Shown: positions 28,736-37,612 of the stretch, piece by piece
Layout of the letters: each line of letters begins with the position of its first letter
How positions within the stretch are numbered: the first letter of the stretch is position 1
DNA from: Chloroflexota bacterium
GTDB taxonomy: Bacteria; Chloroflexota; Dehalococcoidia; SM23-28-2; RBG-16-64-32
Reading direction: 5' to 3'
DNA: 64,000 bases
Assembly: GCA_029262695.1 (NCBI GenBank)
Contig: JAJCYV010000003.1
Location: 1 to 64,000 of the forward strand
Position numbers and translations under genes: made by a program
The notes under the pieces: generated by a model
Seen by the model: only the letters and a program-made list of their open reading frames with translations
The model's database searches: none
Told to the model about the DNA's origin: nothing

Positions 28736-28762
28736 AGCGTCGCCAGTGGAGCGGCGCCTGCT
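28736..28762 (+). repeat. 27-bp direct repeat, left copy
   Basis: It begins AGCGTCGCCAGTGGAGCGGC and is identical over 27 bp to 29825-29851. The two copies bracket a 1.1-kb segment with one exported-protein gene and a truncated gene. This copy lacks the TAGAAT promoter box that follows the right copy. Confidence 0.8.
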
Positions 28763-28897
28763 GAGAGAAGGAAAGGGAGCCGTTGAGTCGAGCAGGAGGT
28801 TGACGCCTGTGTGCATAATTGTCCTAGCGAAAGCGCCCTCGCCTCTCATCCTCTGCTACTCTTATCCGGCCGACGCGACGGGCGCAGAGGAGGCACA

Positions 28898-29731
28898 ATG
28901 AACCTCACGACGCGCGCCCTCATCGCCGTCATCGCGGTGACCGGCTTCGTTGGTTTGGTCGGAGCGTACCTCGGCGCCGCTGCCCTGCAGGACGACTCTC
29001 CGGATGAGCCGGTCGTGCAGTCGACGAAGGAGGGCGAAGACCCCAACGAGCCGCTGAACGACCCGGGCGTGGATCCGCCGCCGGAGATAACGCGCGGGGT
29101 AGAGGTGACGCCTCGCCCGTGCCCGGAGTGCTTCGTAGGCTTGCCGGAACCGGCCCCGGGATCGCCTTGCCCGCAGCGATCGACTGGTGACACCCTTGTG
29201 CCTGACTTCGAGTCGCTTGCCGCGGCGCCCAAGAATGACTGGCCGGAGTACAGAAGCCCGAACTACGAGTTCGCGTTTAGATACCCGCCTGCCTGGACGC
29301 TGGACGTGACCTATAACGACATCTACGGCTGGCCTGATGGCCGCGTGCAAGGCCCAGTAACCGAGATGATCAGGCTCTACAGCCCGCTGTGGGCGGCGAT
29401 GCTCGAAAAAGGCGACCCACGAAGCGTGCCGCCGGTTTCCGCGGCCAAGATCGAGATGAACTATGCGCCGGCCCTTGCGTCTGAGGGGTGCACCGGGACA
29501 TCTGATGGGAACCCCCGGCGGCTGGAGATTCAGATCGCTGGTCGCACGACATTCGCAGGGATCTCGGTCGTCGAAGGCTCCGATGTCGTGCCGCCGACAT
29601 ATCTGTTCGGCGCAGGAGTCAACCTGGAAGACTCGAAGCAATTCGTCCTCCTCGCCTACAGCGCGGGCGACGATTCGGGGCTTTCGGCTGCTAAGGCTGT
29701 TCTAGGTAGCGTTTGGTTGGGCGACCGATGA
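28898..29731 (+). CDS. Membrane-anchored hypothetical protein
   Basis: This 277-residue protein is not recognised. One N-terminal hydrophobic helix (about residues 6-29) leads to a Pro/Asp/Glu-rich linker (30-75) and an extracytoplasmic globular domain with YRSPNYEFAFRYPPAWTLDV, a PsbP-like beta pattern. Four cysteines could form disulfides. GAGGAGG lies just upstream of the ATG. It lies inside a segment flanked by 27-bp direct repeats and its stop overlaps the start of a truncated signal-peptide gene by ATGA. It probably arrived with that segment. Confidence 0.65.
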   Translation: MNLTTRALIAVIAVTGFVGLVGAYLGAAALQDDSPDEPVVQSTKEGEDPNEPLNDPGVDPPPEITRGVEVTPRPCPECFVGLPEPAPGSPCPQRSTGDTLVPDFESLAAAPKNDWPEYRSPNYEFAFRYPPAWTLDVTYNDIYGWPDGRVQGPVTEMIRLYSPLWAAMLEKGDPRSVPPVSAAKIEMNYAPALASEGCTGTSDGNPRRLEIQIAGRTTFAGISVVEGSDVVPPTYLFGAGVNLEDSKQFVLLAYSAGDDSGLSAAKAVLGSVWLGDR

Positions 29732-29853
29732 AGCGGCCGCTTTCGCTGTCCGCCCTCGTCATCTCTCTTCTAGCAGCGCCGTTGCTGTTTGCATCAGCCG
29801 CAGAAACCGAGGCGGGCGTCCCTAAGCGTCGCCAGTGGAGCGGCGCCTGCTAG
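29728..29853 (+). pseudogene. Truncated gene encoding a signal peptide
   Basis: The ATG at 29728 overlaps the preceding stop codon (ATGA). The 41-residue product starts MKRPLSLSALVISLLAAPL and has a good signal peptide with a cleavage-like ASAAE site, then runs into the right 27-bp repeat and stops at the TAG of the next gene's -10 box. It looks like the 5' end of an exported-protein gene cut off at the repeat junction. A genuine short secreted peptide is less likely. Confidence 0.55.
29825..29851 (+). repeat. 27-bp direct repeat, right copy
   Basis: This copy is identical to 28736-28762. It runs directly into the TAGAAT promoter box and start codon of the VOC gene, so this looks like the ancestral copy belonging to that promoter region. 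Confidence 0.8.
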
Positions 29854-29856
29854 AAT
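29848..29856 (+). promoter_or_regulatory. Extended -10 promoter of the VOC gene
   Basis: TGC-TAGAAT ends 7 nt before the ATG at 29864 with no ribosome binding site, predicting a leaderless mRNA. Confidence 0.5.
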
Positions 29857-29863
29857 CGGGGCC

Positions 29864-30691
29864 ATGATCCGGGACGTCCACCACGTGGGCATCGCCGTGC
29901 GCGATCTGGAGGCCGCCTACGCGCTGTACCGCGATGCGCTGGGCCTGCGGCTCGTCAAGGAGGGCGAGATGCCCTCGCGCGGCGTACGGGCGGCGATGCT
30001 GGCGGCCGGCGGGAGCTACCTGGAGCTGATCCAGCCGCTGGACGCTTCGTCGCCGTTCGCGAGGTTCATCGAGGAGCACGGCGAAGGGCTGCACCACGTT
30101 GCGCTGTGGAGCGACGACGCGGACGGAGACGTCGCGAAGCTGCGCGACTGCGGCGTGGCGCTCGACGATCCGGAGCCGCGTGAGGGGTTCACGGGCCGCC
30201 TGAGTTACCTGGCGGCGGAGGCGTTCGACGGGGCCCAACTGGAGGTCGTGGAGCCCGAGGAGGGGCTGACGGGCGACGCGCGAACGACGGGAAGCCGCAT
30301 CACGCGCATTGACCACGTCGTGCTGCGCGTGCCGCACCCCGGTACCGTCAGCGAGCGCATGAGCGAGTGGTTCGGGGTCGAGACGAAGCGGACGTTCGAG
30401 CGCGGCGAGACGTCGTTCGCTTTCATGCGCCCCGGTGACGTCGTGATCGAGGTGATCGGACCGTCAGAGCGGCCCGCCGAGCCGCGGCCGGGCTTCGTCG
30501 CCGGACTGTGCTTCGAGTGCACGGAGATCGACGGTCTGACGGCGGACCTGAAGGTGAAGGGATACCCGGCCGGCGAGCCGCACCCGGCGCTGCAGGGCGG
30601 CCGGATCGTGTCGCTGAACCAGTCGGGCGCGTGTGGCGTGCCGGTGGCGTTCATCGACTTCACAGGCAGCCCCGGGCCGCCGTCTCGGTAA
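29864..30691 (+). CDS. Tandem-domain VOC (glyoxalase) family protein
   Basis: The 275-residue protein is made of two vicinal-oxygen-chelate modules. Module 1 (1-130) starts IRDVHHVGIAVRDLEAAYALYRDALGLRLVKEG and has ASSPFARFIEEHGEGLHHVALW, like methylmalonyl-CoA epimerase. Module 2 (about 145-275) starts RITRIDHVVLRVPHPG. Metal ligands H7, E76-type and H97-type positions appear present. It could be an epimerase or an extradiol-type enzyme. The thiolase gene follows after 67 nt with its own promoter. Confidence 0.82.
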   Translation: MIRDVHHVGIAVRDLEAAYALYRDALGLRLVKEGEMPSRGVRAAMLAAGGSYLELIQPLDASSPFARFIEEHGEGLHHVALWSDDADGDVAKLRDCGVALDDPEPREGFTGRLSYLAAEAFDGAQLEVVEPEEGLTGDARTTGSRITRIDHVVLRVPHPGTVSERMSEWFGVETKRTFERGETSFAFMRPGDVVIEVIGPSERPAEPRPGFVAGLCFECTEIDGLTADLKVKGYPAGEPHPALQGGRIVSLNQSGACGVPVAFIDFTGSPGPPSR

Positions 30692-30694
30692 CGT

Positions 30695-30710
30695 GAATCA
30701 CAGATGATTC
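30695..30710. promoter_or_regulatory. Inverted repeat upstream of the thiolase promoter
   Basis: GAATCA-CAGA-TGATTC is a perfect 6-bp inverted repeat placed just upstream of the -10 box of the thiolase gene. It could be an operator; the regulator is unknown. Confidence 0.35.
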
Positions 30711-30722
30711 GTGCTTAGCGTC

Positions 30723-30731
30723 TGCTAGAAT
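30723..30731 (+). promoter_or_regulatory. Extended -10 promoter of the thiolase gene
   Basis: TGC-TAGAAT lies 27 nt before the ATG. Unlike many neighbours this gene also has a strong AAGGAGGAA site, so the message has a short leader. Confidence 0.5.
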
Positions 30732-30758
30732 GAGTGCGAAATCCAGAAGGAGGAAGCG

Positions 30759-31913
<1,155 letters not shown>

Positions 31914-31923
31914 CGCAACGCGG

Positions 31924-31970
31924 CCCTCACCCCCGCCCCCCTCTCCCAGGGGGGAGAGGGGGGCGGTCAG
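31924..31970. terminator. CCCTCACCCC element with strong hairpin
   Basis: A perfect 15-bp stem (CCGCCCCCCTCTCCC at 31933-31947, complement at 31952-31966) and a 4-nt loop lie between the convergent thiolase and SDR genes. A related element follows the GH38 gene at 57182. There is no T-tract. Confidence 0.6.
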
Positions 31971-32018
31971 GCTACCCTACGGGTCTGTCTGGAAAGCTTG
32001 GCCACATTGCGCTGTTCG

Positions 32019-32807
32019 CTAAAGCTGGCCGTGTTCCTTGAGGAGCGGCTGGCTGTACGTGACGCGGCCGGTCAGCGTTTGCGGGTCGCACGTGGCGAGG
32101 ATTAGCGCGGCCTTCGCCATGTATTCGATCGGCTCGGCGCGCGGGTCGGTGTCGTCTTTGATGAGCTTGTGGAAGAGAACGCCGGGCGAGGCGACGATGC
32201 CCGTCGGCGCCAGCGAGTTGACGGCGATTCCGGAGTCGTACAGCTCGTGGGCGAGGCCGGTCGAGAAGCGCTCGATCCCGGCCTTTACGGTGCCGTAAAC
32301 GGTGCCGCCGCGGGCCGGCAGCTCGTACGGGGGGCCGTCCGGGTGGACGGCGGCGCGCGACGAGACGTTGACGATGTGGCCGCCGCCGGTCGCGATCATG
32401 TCCGGGATGACGGCCTGGGCGAGCAGGAACGGCCCCGTGAGGTCGACGGCGAGCATCCGCTGCCAGCGCCGCAGCGGGAACTCCTTGATCGGCTCGTAGT
32501 AGGTGAGCGCGGCGTTGTTCACTAGCACCGTAGCCGGCCCGTACGTCTCGCGCGCCGCCGCCACGAGCCGCTCAATGCTCTCGGGATTCGAGACGTCGGC
32601 GCGGACGGCTGTCGCCTCGCCGCCGGCGGCGCGGATCTCCTCGACGGTCACGGTGATGGCGCCGGGGAGCTGGTGATCGCCTTCGCGCTCCGTGCGGGCG
32701 GCGGCCACCACCTTTGCGCCTTCGCGTCCGAAGAGGAGGGCGATCTCCCTGCCGATGCCGCGGCTGGCGCCGGTGATGATCGCCACTTTGCCGTTTAGCT
32801 GGCCCAT
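32019..32807 (-). CDS. Short-chain dehydrogenase/reductase
   Basis: This 262-residue NAD(P)-dependent oxidoreductase has cofactor motif TGASRGIGREIA (13-24) and NNAALTYYEP. At the catalytic site the Ser is in NVSSRAAVH, and the Tyr-x3-Lys is YGTVKAG. The segment between them, DGPPYELPARGGTVYG, is longer than usual. The substrate is unknown. It lies 9 nt downstream of the last gene of the copper-related operon and may be read through from it, although its metabolic role looks unrelated. Confidence 0.88.
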   Translation of the reverse strand: MGQLNGKVAIITGASRGIGREIALLFGREGAKVVAAARTEREGDHQLPGAITVTVEEIRAAGGEATAVRADVSNPESIERLVAAARETYGPATVLVNNAALTYYEPIKEFPLRRWQRMLAVDLTGPFLLAQAVIPDMIATGGGHIVNVSSRAAVHPDGPPYELPARGGTVYGTVKAGIERFSTGLAHELYDSGIAVNSLAPTGIVASPGVLFHKLIKDDTDPRAEPIEYMAKAALILATCDPQTLTGRVTYSQPLLKEHGQL

Positions 32808-32816
32808 TTCTAGCTC

Positions 32817-33341
32817 CTATTCTGGCCGGGGGTAGCCGAGCGTCTCCGCCGCGTCGCGAAGCAACGTGCGCACGAGATCGACGTGAAGGGCAACCCTTGA
32901 CGACGAGATGTTGACGGCGAACGCGTTCTCCATCAGGATCACGGCTTCGCATAACTCCTTCGCGGCGTCTCCGTCACGCTCCCGCAGGGGCGGGTCGACG
33001 TTGTGAGTGAAGGCGTGCACGGGGCCGAAGAAGGCCGCCTCCGCGCCCGGGCGGTCGCCGAGCGTGAGCATGCTGATGACGCGGGTCAGGGCCTCTTCCT
33101 CGTTGACGAACGCCTCGGCGGTGATCTCGCCGCCGGCCAGCGGAGCGAGCGGCCCGTCGCAGGAGCCGTCGCCGCCCCCCGAGATCTCGCGGACGGCGAA
33201 GAAGGCGCCGACGAAGAAGAGGGCGAGGACGCCGAGGCCCGCGCCCCAGACCCAGTCCGGGACGCGGTTCCGACGTGCCGCACGCGCCCGTCGGCGCGAG
33301 TAGAGGGTGCTAGCCGCCGGGCTGCTGTGCATCAATTCCAA
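32817..33341 (-). CDS. Membrane-anchored protein with one H-x3-H / Cys-pair module
   Basis: The 174-residue protein has a basic cytoplasmic N-terminus, one membrane helix (about 31-50) and an extracytoplasmic domain. The domain contains SCDGPLAPLAGG (C61), GPVHAFTHNVDPPL (H109 and H113, spaced i,i+4) and ELCEAV (C131). The same spacing and residues occur twice in the protein encoded at 35607-36569, so the modules are paralogous. No known family is recognised; heme or copper binding is inferred from the His pair and the CopC/CopD neighbours. The start overlaps the upstream gene by 32 nt; a second ATG 3 codons later is possible. Confidence 0.65.
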   Translation of the reverse strand: MELMHSSPAASTLYSRRRARAARRNRVPDWVWGAGLGVLALFFVGAFFAVREISGGGDGSCDGPLAPLAGGEITAEAFVNEEEALTRVISMLTLGDRPGAEAAFFGPVHAFTHNVDPPLRERDGDAAKELCEAVILMENAFAVNISSSRVALHVDLVRTLLRDAAETLGYPRPE

Positions 33342-35610
33342 ACTCCGATTGCAGGAAGTGGATCAGGTTCCATGTTTCGTCCTCCGTGAGCTGGTTGCCG
33401 AAGCCGGGCATGATCGTGCCGAGGCCGTTCTGGATGACGTTGAAGAAGAACGAGTCCTGGTGAAAAGGGATGTGGACGCGGAAATCGGCGGGCGGTAAGG
33501 GGAGGCCATCCGCCAGCGGGCCGTCGCCGCGCCCGTCCGGGCCGTGGCATTGCTGGCAGTCCGCATCGTAGAGCACGCGGCCGGCGGCGATCGACTCGGG
33601 GCTGGCGGTCCGTTCCGCAGTGGTGTCCGGCAGGACGCTGATCGCCAGGAAGCCGAAGCCGATGACGGTGAAGGCGGCCGTGCCGACGCTCAGGAGGCGG
33701 GGCGCAGGCGCGGGTAGTTCCGGCAGCCGGGGGGACCAGACGCCGATCAGGAGTGTGGCGATGATGAGGCCGATCGCCCCAACGGTGAGCCAGCCGCCGA
33801 CGGCGAGGGGCAGGTCGAACTGTCCGCCCGCGCCGGAGAGGCTGATCGGTACGGGGAAATCGGCCCTGGCGTCCTCGAGGCCGGCGCGGCGGACGTCGAC
33901 GCCGATCGTCCAGTTGCCTTCCGTGGTGATGAACGGCCCGATCGCACCGTAGGCGGTGAGCTCGGCCGGCTCCATCACGATTTCGGACGGCGCCAGGTCG
34001 TCGGACGGTGGCTGAAAGCGCAACCGTACGCGCAGCACGTCGCCGATCTCGCCGCCGCCCTCCGGGAAGAGGAAGACGCGGAAGGAGTTGTTGCCGGGCG
34101 CGTTGGGAGAGATCGTCAGGTTGATGAGGAGGTCGCCGGCGGGCTGCGTCTCCTCGTAACCGACGACCGCCTGCGTCTTCGCGGCCTCCTCTGCAGCCTG
34201 CGAGGCTTCTTCCGCCTGTCTGGAGGTCGGGTACTGGAAGAGGACCGCCGCCGCGAGCATGACGACGATGCCGAGCGCGGCCTCGGCCCAGACGGCGCGC
34301 CTGAGCCAGTGATGGATGCGCGCGCCGTAGTCGCTTGAGTCCGGCTCGTCGATGGCGCGTTCGCGCAGGTAGAGGGCGTTGGCGCCGGCGACGACGAGGA
34401 CGGCGGCGACGACTCCCAGCTTGACGAGAAGCGCGCGTCCGTAGGCTGTGTCGAAGAGCGCTTCGACGCTGGGGACCTGCACGAGGGCGTTGATCGCGCC
34501 GGTCGCCAGTAGCACGATGACGCTCGTGGCGGCGACGGCGGAGAAGATCTCCAGGTGTGGCGGCATCAGGTCTTCGCGCGTCTCGGCCGGTTGCCGGCGG
34601 ACCCAGAGCAAGAAGAGTGCGAGCTGCACGAGCATGCCGACCCAGACGGCGGTGGCGAGCAGGTGCAGGAAGTCGCCGCCGACGGCCCAGAAAGAGCCCG
34701 GAACGGCTGCCTCGTGGCTGACGAAGGCGATGAGAAGCAGGTAGCCGGCGCCCGCCGCTATGCCGCCCCAGAGTGCGGCGCCCGCCATCGCCCGGCGGCC
34801 CACGGTGTGGAAGGACGGGATCATGAGCAGGAGCCCGCCGATGCCCGTGAGGACGAGCTGGCGCTGAATCCAGCGCTCGCCCCAGCGCGTGTCGAGCGCC
34901 TCGTCAACGTACTGGAAGCCGCCGAGCTGATCCGCCTGCACGACGAGTTCACCGGCGGCGACGAGCACGAGCGCGCCCGCCGCGATCCAGGCCGTGCGCA
35001 GCGCGCGGCGCCGCGCGGCTGATCCCGCTTCGCTGCGGGCCGGTTCGGGCGTCCCTGACGAGGCGGGGTTGGAGACCAGCGCTACGAAGGCGAGGCTGCC
35101 GGTGAGAAGGGTGGCGAATACCAGGAGCGCCCACTTGACGCTGACGTTGAGCGGCTCTGGCTGGCCGCCGGCCGATGGTGCGGTGAAGCGCGGGCCGCTG
35201 GGTTGCGTTCCGTCGTCGTTGAGGACGGTGAACGGGAATGAACCTTTCAGCAGGTGGCCGTCAACCGAGGAGAGCGTTTCCCAGATGACGGTGTAGAAGC
35301 CGGGATCGAGCGTCTCGTCGATGCCGACGGCCATGCGCTCCGGTTCCGGGCCGAAGGTGGTCTGTCCGTTGTCGACGCGCTCGCCAATGCCGTCGACGAC
35401 CTCCATGCTGGAGAGGCGCTGGTCCAGAGACTCGCTGAAGAACCCGGTGACGATGTCGGGAGACGACTGGAGTTCGCCGTTCACGGCAGGATCGGCGCGC
35501 AGGAGGATGGCGTGGGCTGAGGCGTCGCGGGGGATGGCGAGCCAGCCGGCGAGGACGGCGAGGGCGACCGTCGCGAGCAGGAGCGGCGTCAGGGCGCGGT
35601 GGATGGTCAT
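33310..35610 (-). CDS. CopC-CopD fusion with C-terminal cytochrome c domain
   Basis: This 766-residue protein has four parts. First, a signal peptide and a CopC domain whose predicted mature N-terminus is H33 after ASA, with D117 and H119 in SVDGHLLKG as the other Cu(II) ligands. Second, a CopD membrane domain of about eight helices (about 155-460). Third, a beta-rich extracytoplasmic domain (about 485-620). Fourth, after further helices, a cytochrome c with CQQCH (685-689) and axial Met734 in GTIMPGFG. CopCD proteins handle copper at the membrane; the heme domain suggests redox coupling or delivery to an oxidase. Its start overlaps the upstream stop by ATGA. Confidence 0.85.
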   Translation of the reverse strand: MTIHRALTPLLLATVALAVLAGWLAIPRDASAHAILLRADPAVNGELQSSPDIVTGFFSESLDQRLSSMEVVDGIGERVDNGQTTFGPEPERMAVGIDETLDPGFYTVIWETLSSVDGHLLKGSFPFTVLNDDGTQPSGPRFTAPSAGGQPEPLNVSVKWALLVFATLLTGSLAFVALVSNPASSGTPEPARSEAGSAARRRALRTAWIAAGALVLVAAGELVVQADQLGGFQYVDEALDTRWGERWIQRQLVLTGIGGLLLMIPSFHTVGRRAMAGAALWGGIAAGAGYLLLIAFVSHEAAVPGSFWAVGGDFLHLLATAVWVGMLVQLALFLLWVRRQPAETREDLMPPHLEIFSAVAATSVIVLLATGAINALVQVPSVEALFDTAYGRALLVKLGVVAAVLVVAGANALYLRERAIDEPDSSDYGARIHHWLRRAVWAEAALGIVVMLAAAVLFQYPTSRQAEEASQAAEEAAKTQAVVGYEETQPAGDLLINLTISPNAPGNNSFRVFLFPEGGGEIGDVLRVRLRFQPPSDDLAPSEIVMEPAELTAYGAIGPFITTEGNWTIGVDVRRAGLEDARADFPVPISLSGAGGQFDLPLAVGGWLTVGAIGLIIATLLIGVWSPRLPELPAPAPRLLSVGTAAFTVIGFGFLAISVLPDTTAERTASPESIAAGRVLYDADCQQCHGPDGRGDGPLADGLPLPPADFRVHIPFHQDSFFFNVIQNGLGTIMPGFGNQLTEDETWNLIHFLQSEFGIDAQQPGG

Positions 35611-36569
35611 TCGGTGATCCCGAGGGCGCGACCGGCCTCTTCGAGGAGACCGGCGCTGGTCTCGGCCTCGGCGGCGATGACGGCCATGTCTGCTGCGGAG
35701 GCGAACTGCCGCTCGATCTCCGCGATGCTCTCGCAGAGGTCGAGCGCGAGGTTGGGGTCGGCGCTGCGAAGCGGGCCGTCGATGTCGTGCGTGATGTTGT
35801 GGGCGTCGCCGGAGAAGGACACGCTGGCGCCGGCGACGTCGCCAGTGCCGGCGATTCGGGCGGTCTCGCGGAGGGCGGCGACGGCGGCTACGAGGCGCTC
35901 TTCCGTGAGCGGCTGCACGCCGATCGCGCCGAGCGGGAAGGCGCAGGGGCCGGAGGCGCCGGGGATGGATGTGGCGGCGCCGGTTAGATCGAGTGTTGCG
36001 CGGGCGACCTGCAGGGTGCCGGCGGTGGATTCGGCGTGCGTGGCGAGTACTTCCGGTCGCAGCTCGCCGGCGATCTCGTTTTCGAGACCGACGACGCTCT
36101 GGCAGAGGGCGCGCGCGAGGTCCGGATCAGCGGAGAAGAGGGGGCCGGCGATGTCGTGGCTGACGTTGTGGGCGTCCGTGGTGAAGAACAGCGACTGGGC
36201 GGCCGTCGCGTCTCCCTCGCGGGCGGCGGTCGCTATCTCACGCATGCCAGATATCGCAGCGCCCAGCCGCAGGTCTGAGATGGCCCCGCCGGTGAGCGGC
36301 GCGAGGGGTGAGTCGCAGGTCTGGGCGTCCGTGGTGCTACTGCTGCCGGAAAGAGACGAGCCGACGAAGAGGAGCGCAGAGAAGGCACCGGCGACGACGA
36401 GGCGCGGCAGCGAGGCGCGAAACCAGGCGCCGAACCAGTCGCCGCTGAACCGGCGCTGTCCTTCCGGCACAGTGCCAATCGCGAAGCTCATTGCGAAGAT
36501 CAAGAAGAAGATCGCGATAACGGTGACGAGGACCGCGGCCGTGCTGGCGCCGCCGATGTGGAGAATCAC
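35607..36569 (-). CDS. Membrane protein with two tandem H-x3-H / Cys-pair modules
   Basis: This 320-residue protein is of no recognised family. Two N-terminal hydrophobic helices (about 10-30 and 56-74) precede two repeats. Repeat 1 has C85, DAHNVSHDIAGPL (H134, H138) and C156. Repeat 2 has C209, DAHNITHDIDGPL (H257, H261) and C279. Each module seems to be a helical bundle tied by one disulfide, with a His pair on one helix face. That suggests metal or heme ligation outside the membrane. It overlaps both neighbours by 4 nt, so it is firmly part of the copper-related operon. Confidence 0.7.
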   Translation of the reverse strand: MILHIGGASTAAVLVTVIAIFFLIFAMSFAIGTVPEGQRRFSGDWFGAWFRASLPRLVVAGAFSALLFVGSSLSGSSSTTDAQTCDSPLAPLTGGAISDLRLGAAISGMREIATAAREGDATAAQSLFFTTDAHNVSHDIAGPLFSADPDLARALCQSVVGLENEIAGELRPEVLATHAESTAGTLQVARATLDLTGAATSIPGASGPCAFPLGAIGVQPLTEERLVAAVAALRETARIAGTGDVAGASVSFSGDAHNITHDIDGPLRSADPNLALDLCESIAEIERQFASAADMAVIAAEAETSAGLLEEAGRALGITE

Positions 36570-37612
36570 GGTGCCGGCGTCTCCACGATTTCGGTCCAGC
36601 TATCGTCGAGCCACGGCCCCGGGAGGCACCAACCCATGAGGAAGGCGTCGAGGTCCGGGTCGATGCCAGCGCCGGGGTTCAGGCGCGGGTCGGCCGTCAG
36701 GGCGCGCTCGTTTCCGCCGTCGGAGTCGAGGAGGAAGATGCCGAACTGGTGGAGCACCATGACGGCGCGCGAGACGGTCTCCGGTATAACAGAGCCCGTG
36801 AAGGCGATGAGGGTGCCGTCCGGCGCGTACCGCGGCCGGCGCTTGTAGACGCTTGAGCTTGTGAACTGCTCGGCGTTGCCTCCCCTGGCGTCGAACTGGT
36901 AGAGCTGGGTGTCGGTCTCGCTCTGGCCGGCGACGAGGACCGTCCTGCCGTTGGGCGCCCACTCCGGATCGTAATAGAGGAGGTCTTCGCCCAGGTCCTG
37001 ACGGGCGGGAGTGCCACCTTCGAGCGGCTCCAGCAGGTAGACGTGGGACTCTGTCCCGCGCACGTCCTGCACGCTGTAGGCGAGGTGCGAGCCGTCAGGC
37101 GACCACGACGGCGATCCAGCCACGCCCTCGCCCGATGCCAGCGCCACCGACTGACCGGTCGCAACGTCGAGGACGCTGACGCCGTACTGGTTGGCGATGC
37201 CGTCGAACTCCGTGTAGGCGACGCGTGAGCCGTCGGGCGACCATTCGATGCCCTGCACCGCTGGAGGCAGTGCAAGCGGCTCAGAGGGCGCCTCGCGCCC
37301 GGTGACGAGGAGCTGGCGGTTGACGATGTCGAACGGCTGCTTGAGGAGCGCCATGCGCGAGCCGTCGGGCGAGCAAGCGGTGGCGACGACGGCCCCCGTC
37401 TCGAGGTCCGCCGGGTACTCGAACAGGTCCCCGGTCGCCAGGTTTCGCGCGATGATGGCGGCGGAGGAGTTTCGGTAGAGGATGAAGGCGTCGGGCGGCT
37501 CCGGCGTCGGATCGCCGCTGGGCGCGGTGTCGTCGTCGCCCGAGCAGGCGGCGAAGGCGACGAGCAGGCAGGCCGAGACGGCGGCCAGCAGCAGTGGCCG
37601 AGGCGTTGCCAT
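36566..37612 (-). CDS. TolB-like beta-propeller lipoprotein (PD40 repeats)
   Basis: This 348-residue lipoprotein has lipobox VAFAAC (Cys23). Several PD40/WD40-like blades are visible through the S-P-D-G-S motif: CSPDGSRMALL, WSPDGSRVAYT, WSPDGSHLAYS, WAPNGRTVLV and YAPDGTLIAFT. Such propellers usually serve as protein-interaction platforms outside the cytoplasm. The start at 37612 gives the proper signal and overlaps the copC stop by one base. Its partner is probably another product of this operon. Confidence 0.8.
   Translation of the reverse strand: MATPRPLLLAAVSACLLVAFAACSGDDDTAPSGDPTPEPPDAFILYRNSSAAIIARNLATGDLFEYPADLETGAVVATACSPDGSRMALLKQPFDIVNRQLLVTGREAPSEPLALPPAVQGIEWSPDGSRVAYTEFDGIANQYGVSVLDVATGQSVALASGEGVAGSPSWSPDGSHLAYSVQDVRGTESHVYLLEPLEGGTPARQDLGEDLLYYDPEWAPNGRTVLVAGQSETDTQLYQFDARGGNAEQFTSSSVYKRRPRYAPDGTLIAFTGSVIPETVSRAVMVLHQFGIFLLDSDGGNERALTADPRLNPGAGIDPDLDAFLMGWCLPGPWLDDSWTEIVETPAP

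Noticed and set aside
28898..29853. Insertion sequence with transposase
   Set aside because: No transposase motif or terminal inverted repeats are seen; only direct repeats flank the segment.
33310..35610. Possible frameshift-joined pair of genes (CopCD and cytochrome c)
   Set aside because: The frame is continuous with plausible linker and membrane helices, so it is treated as one fused protein.
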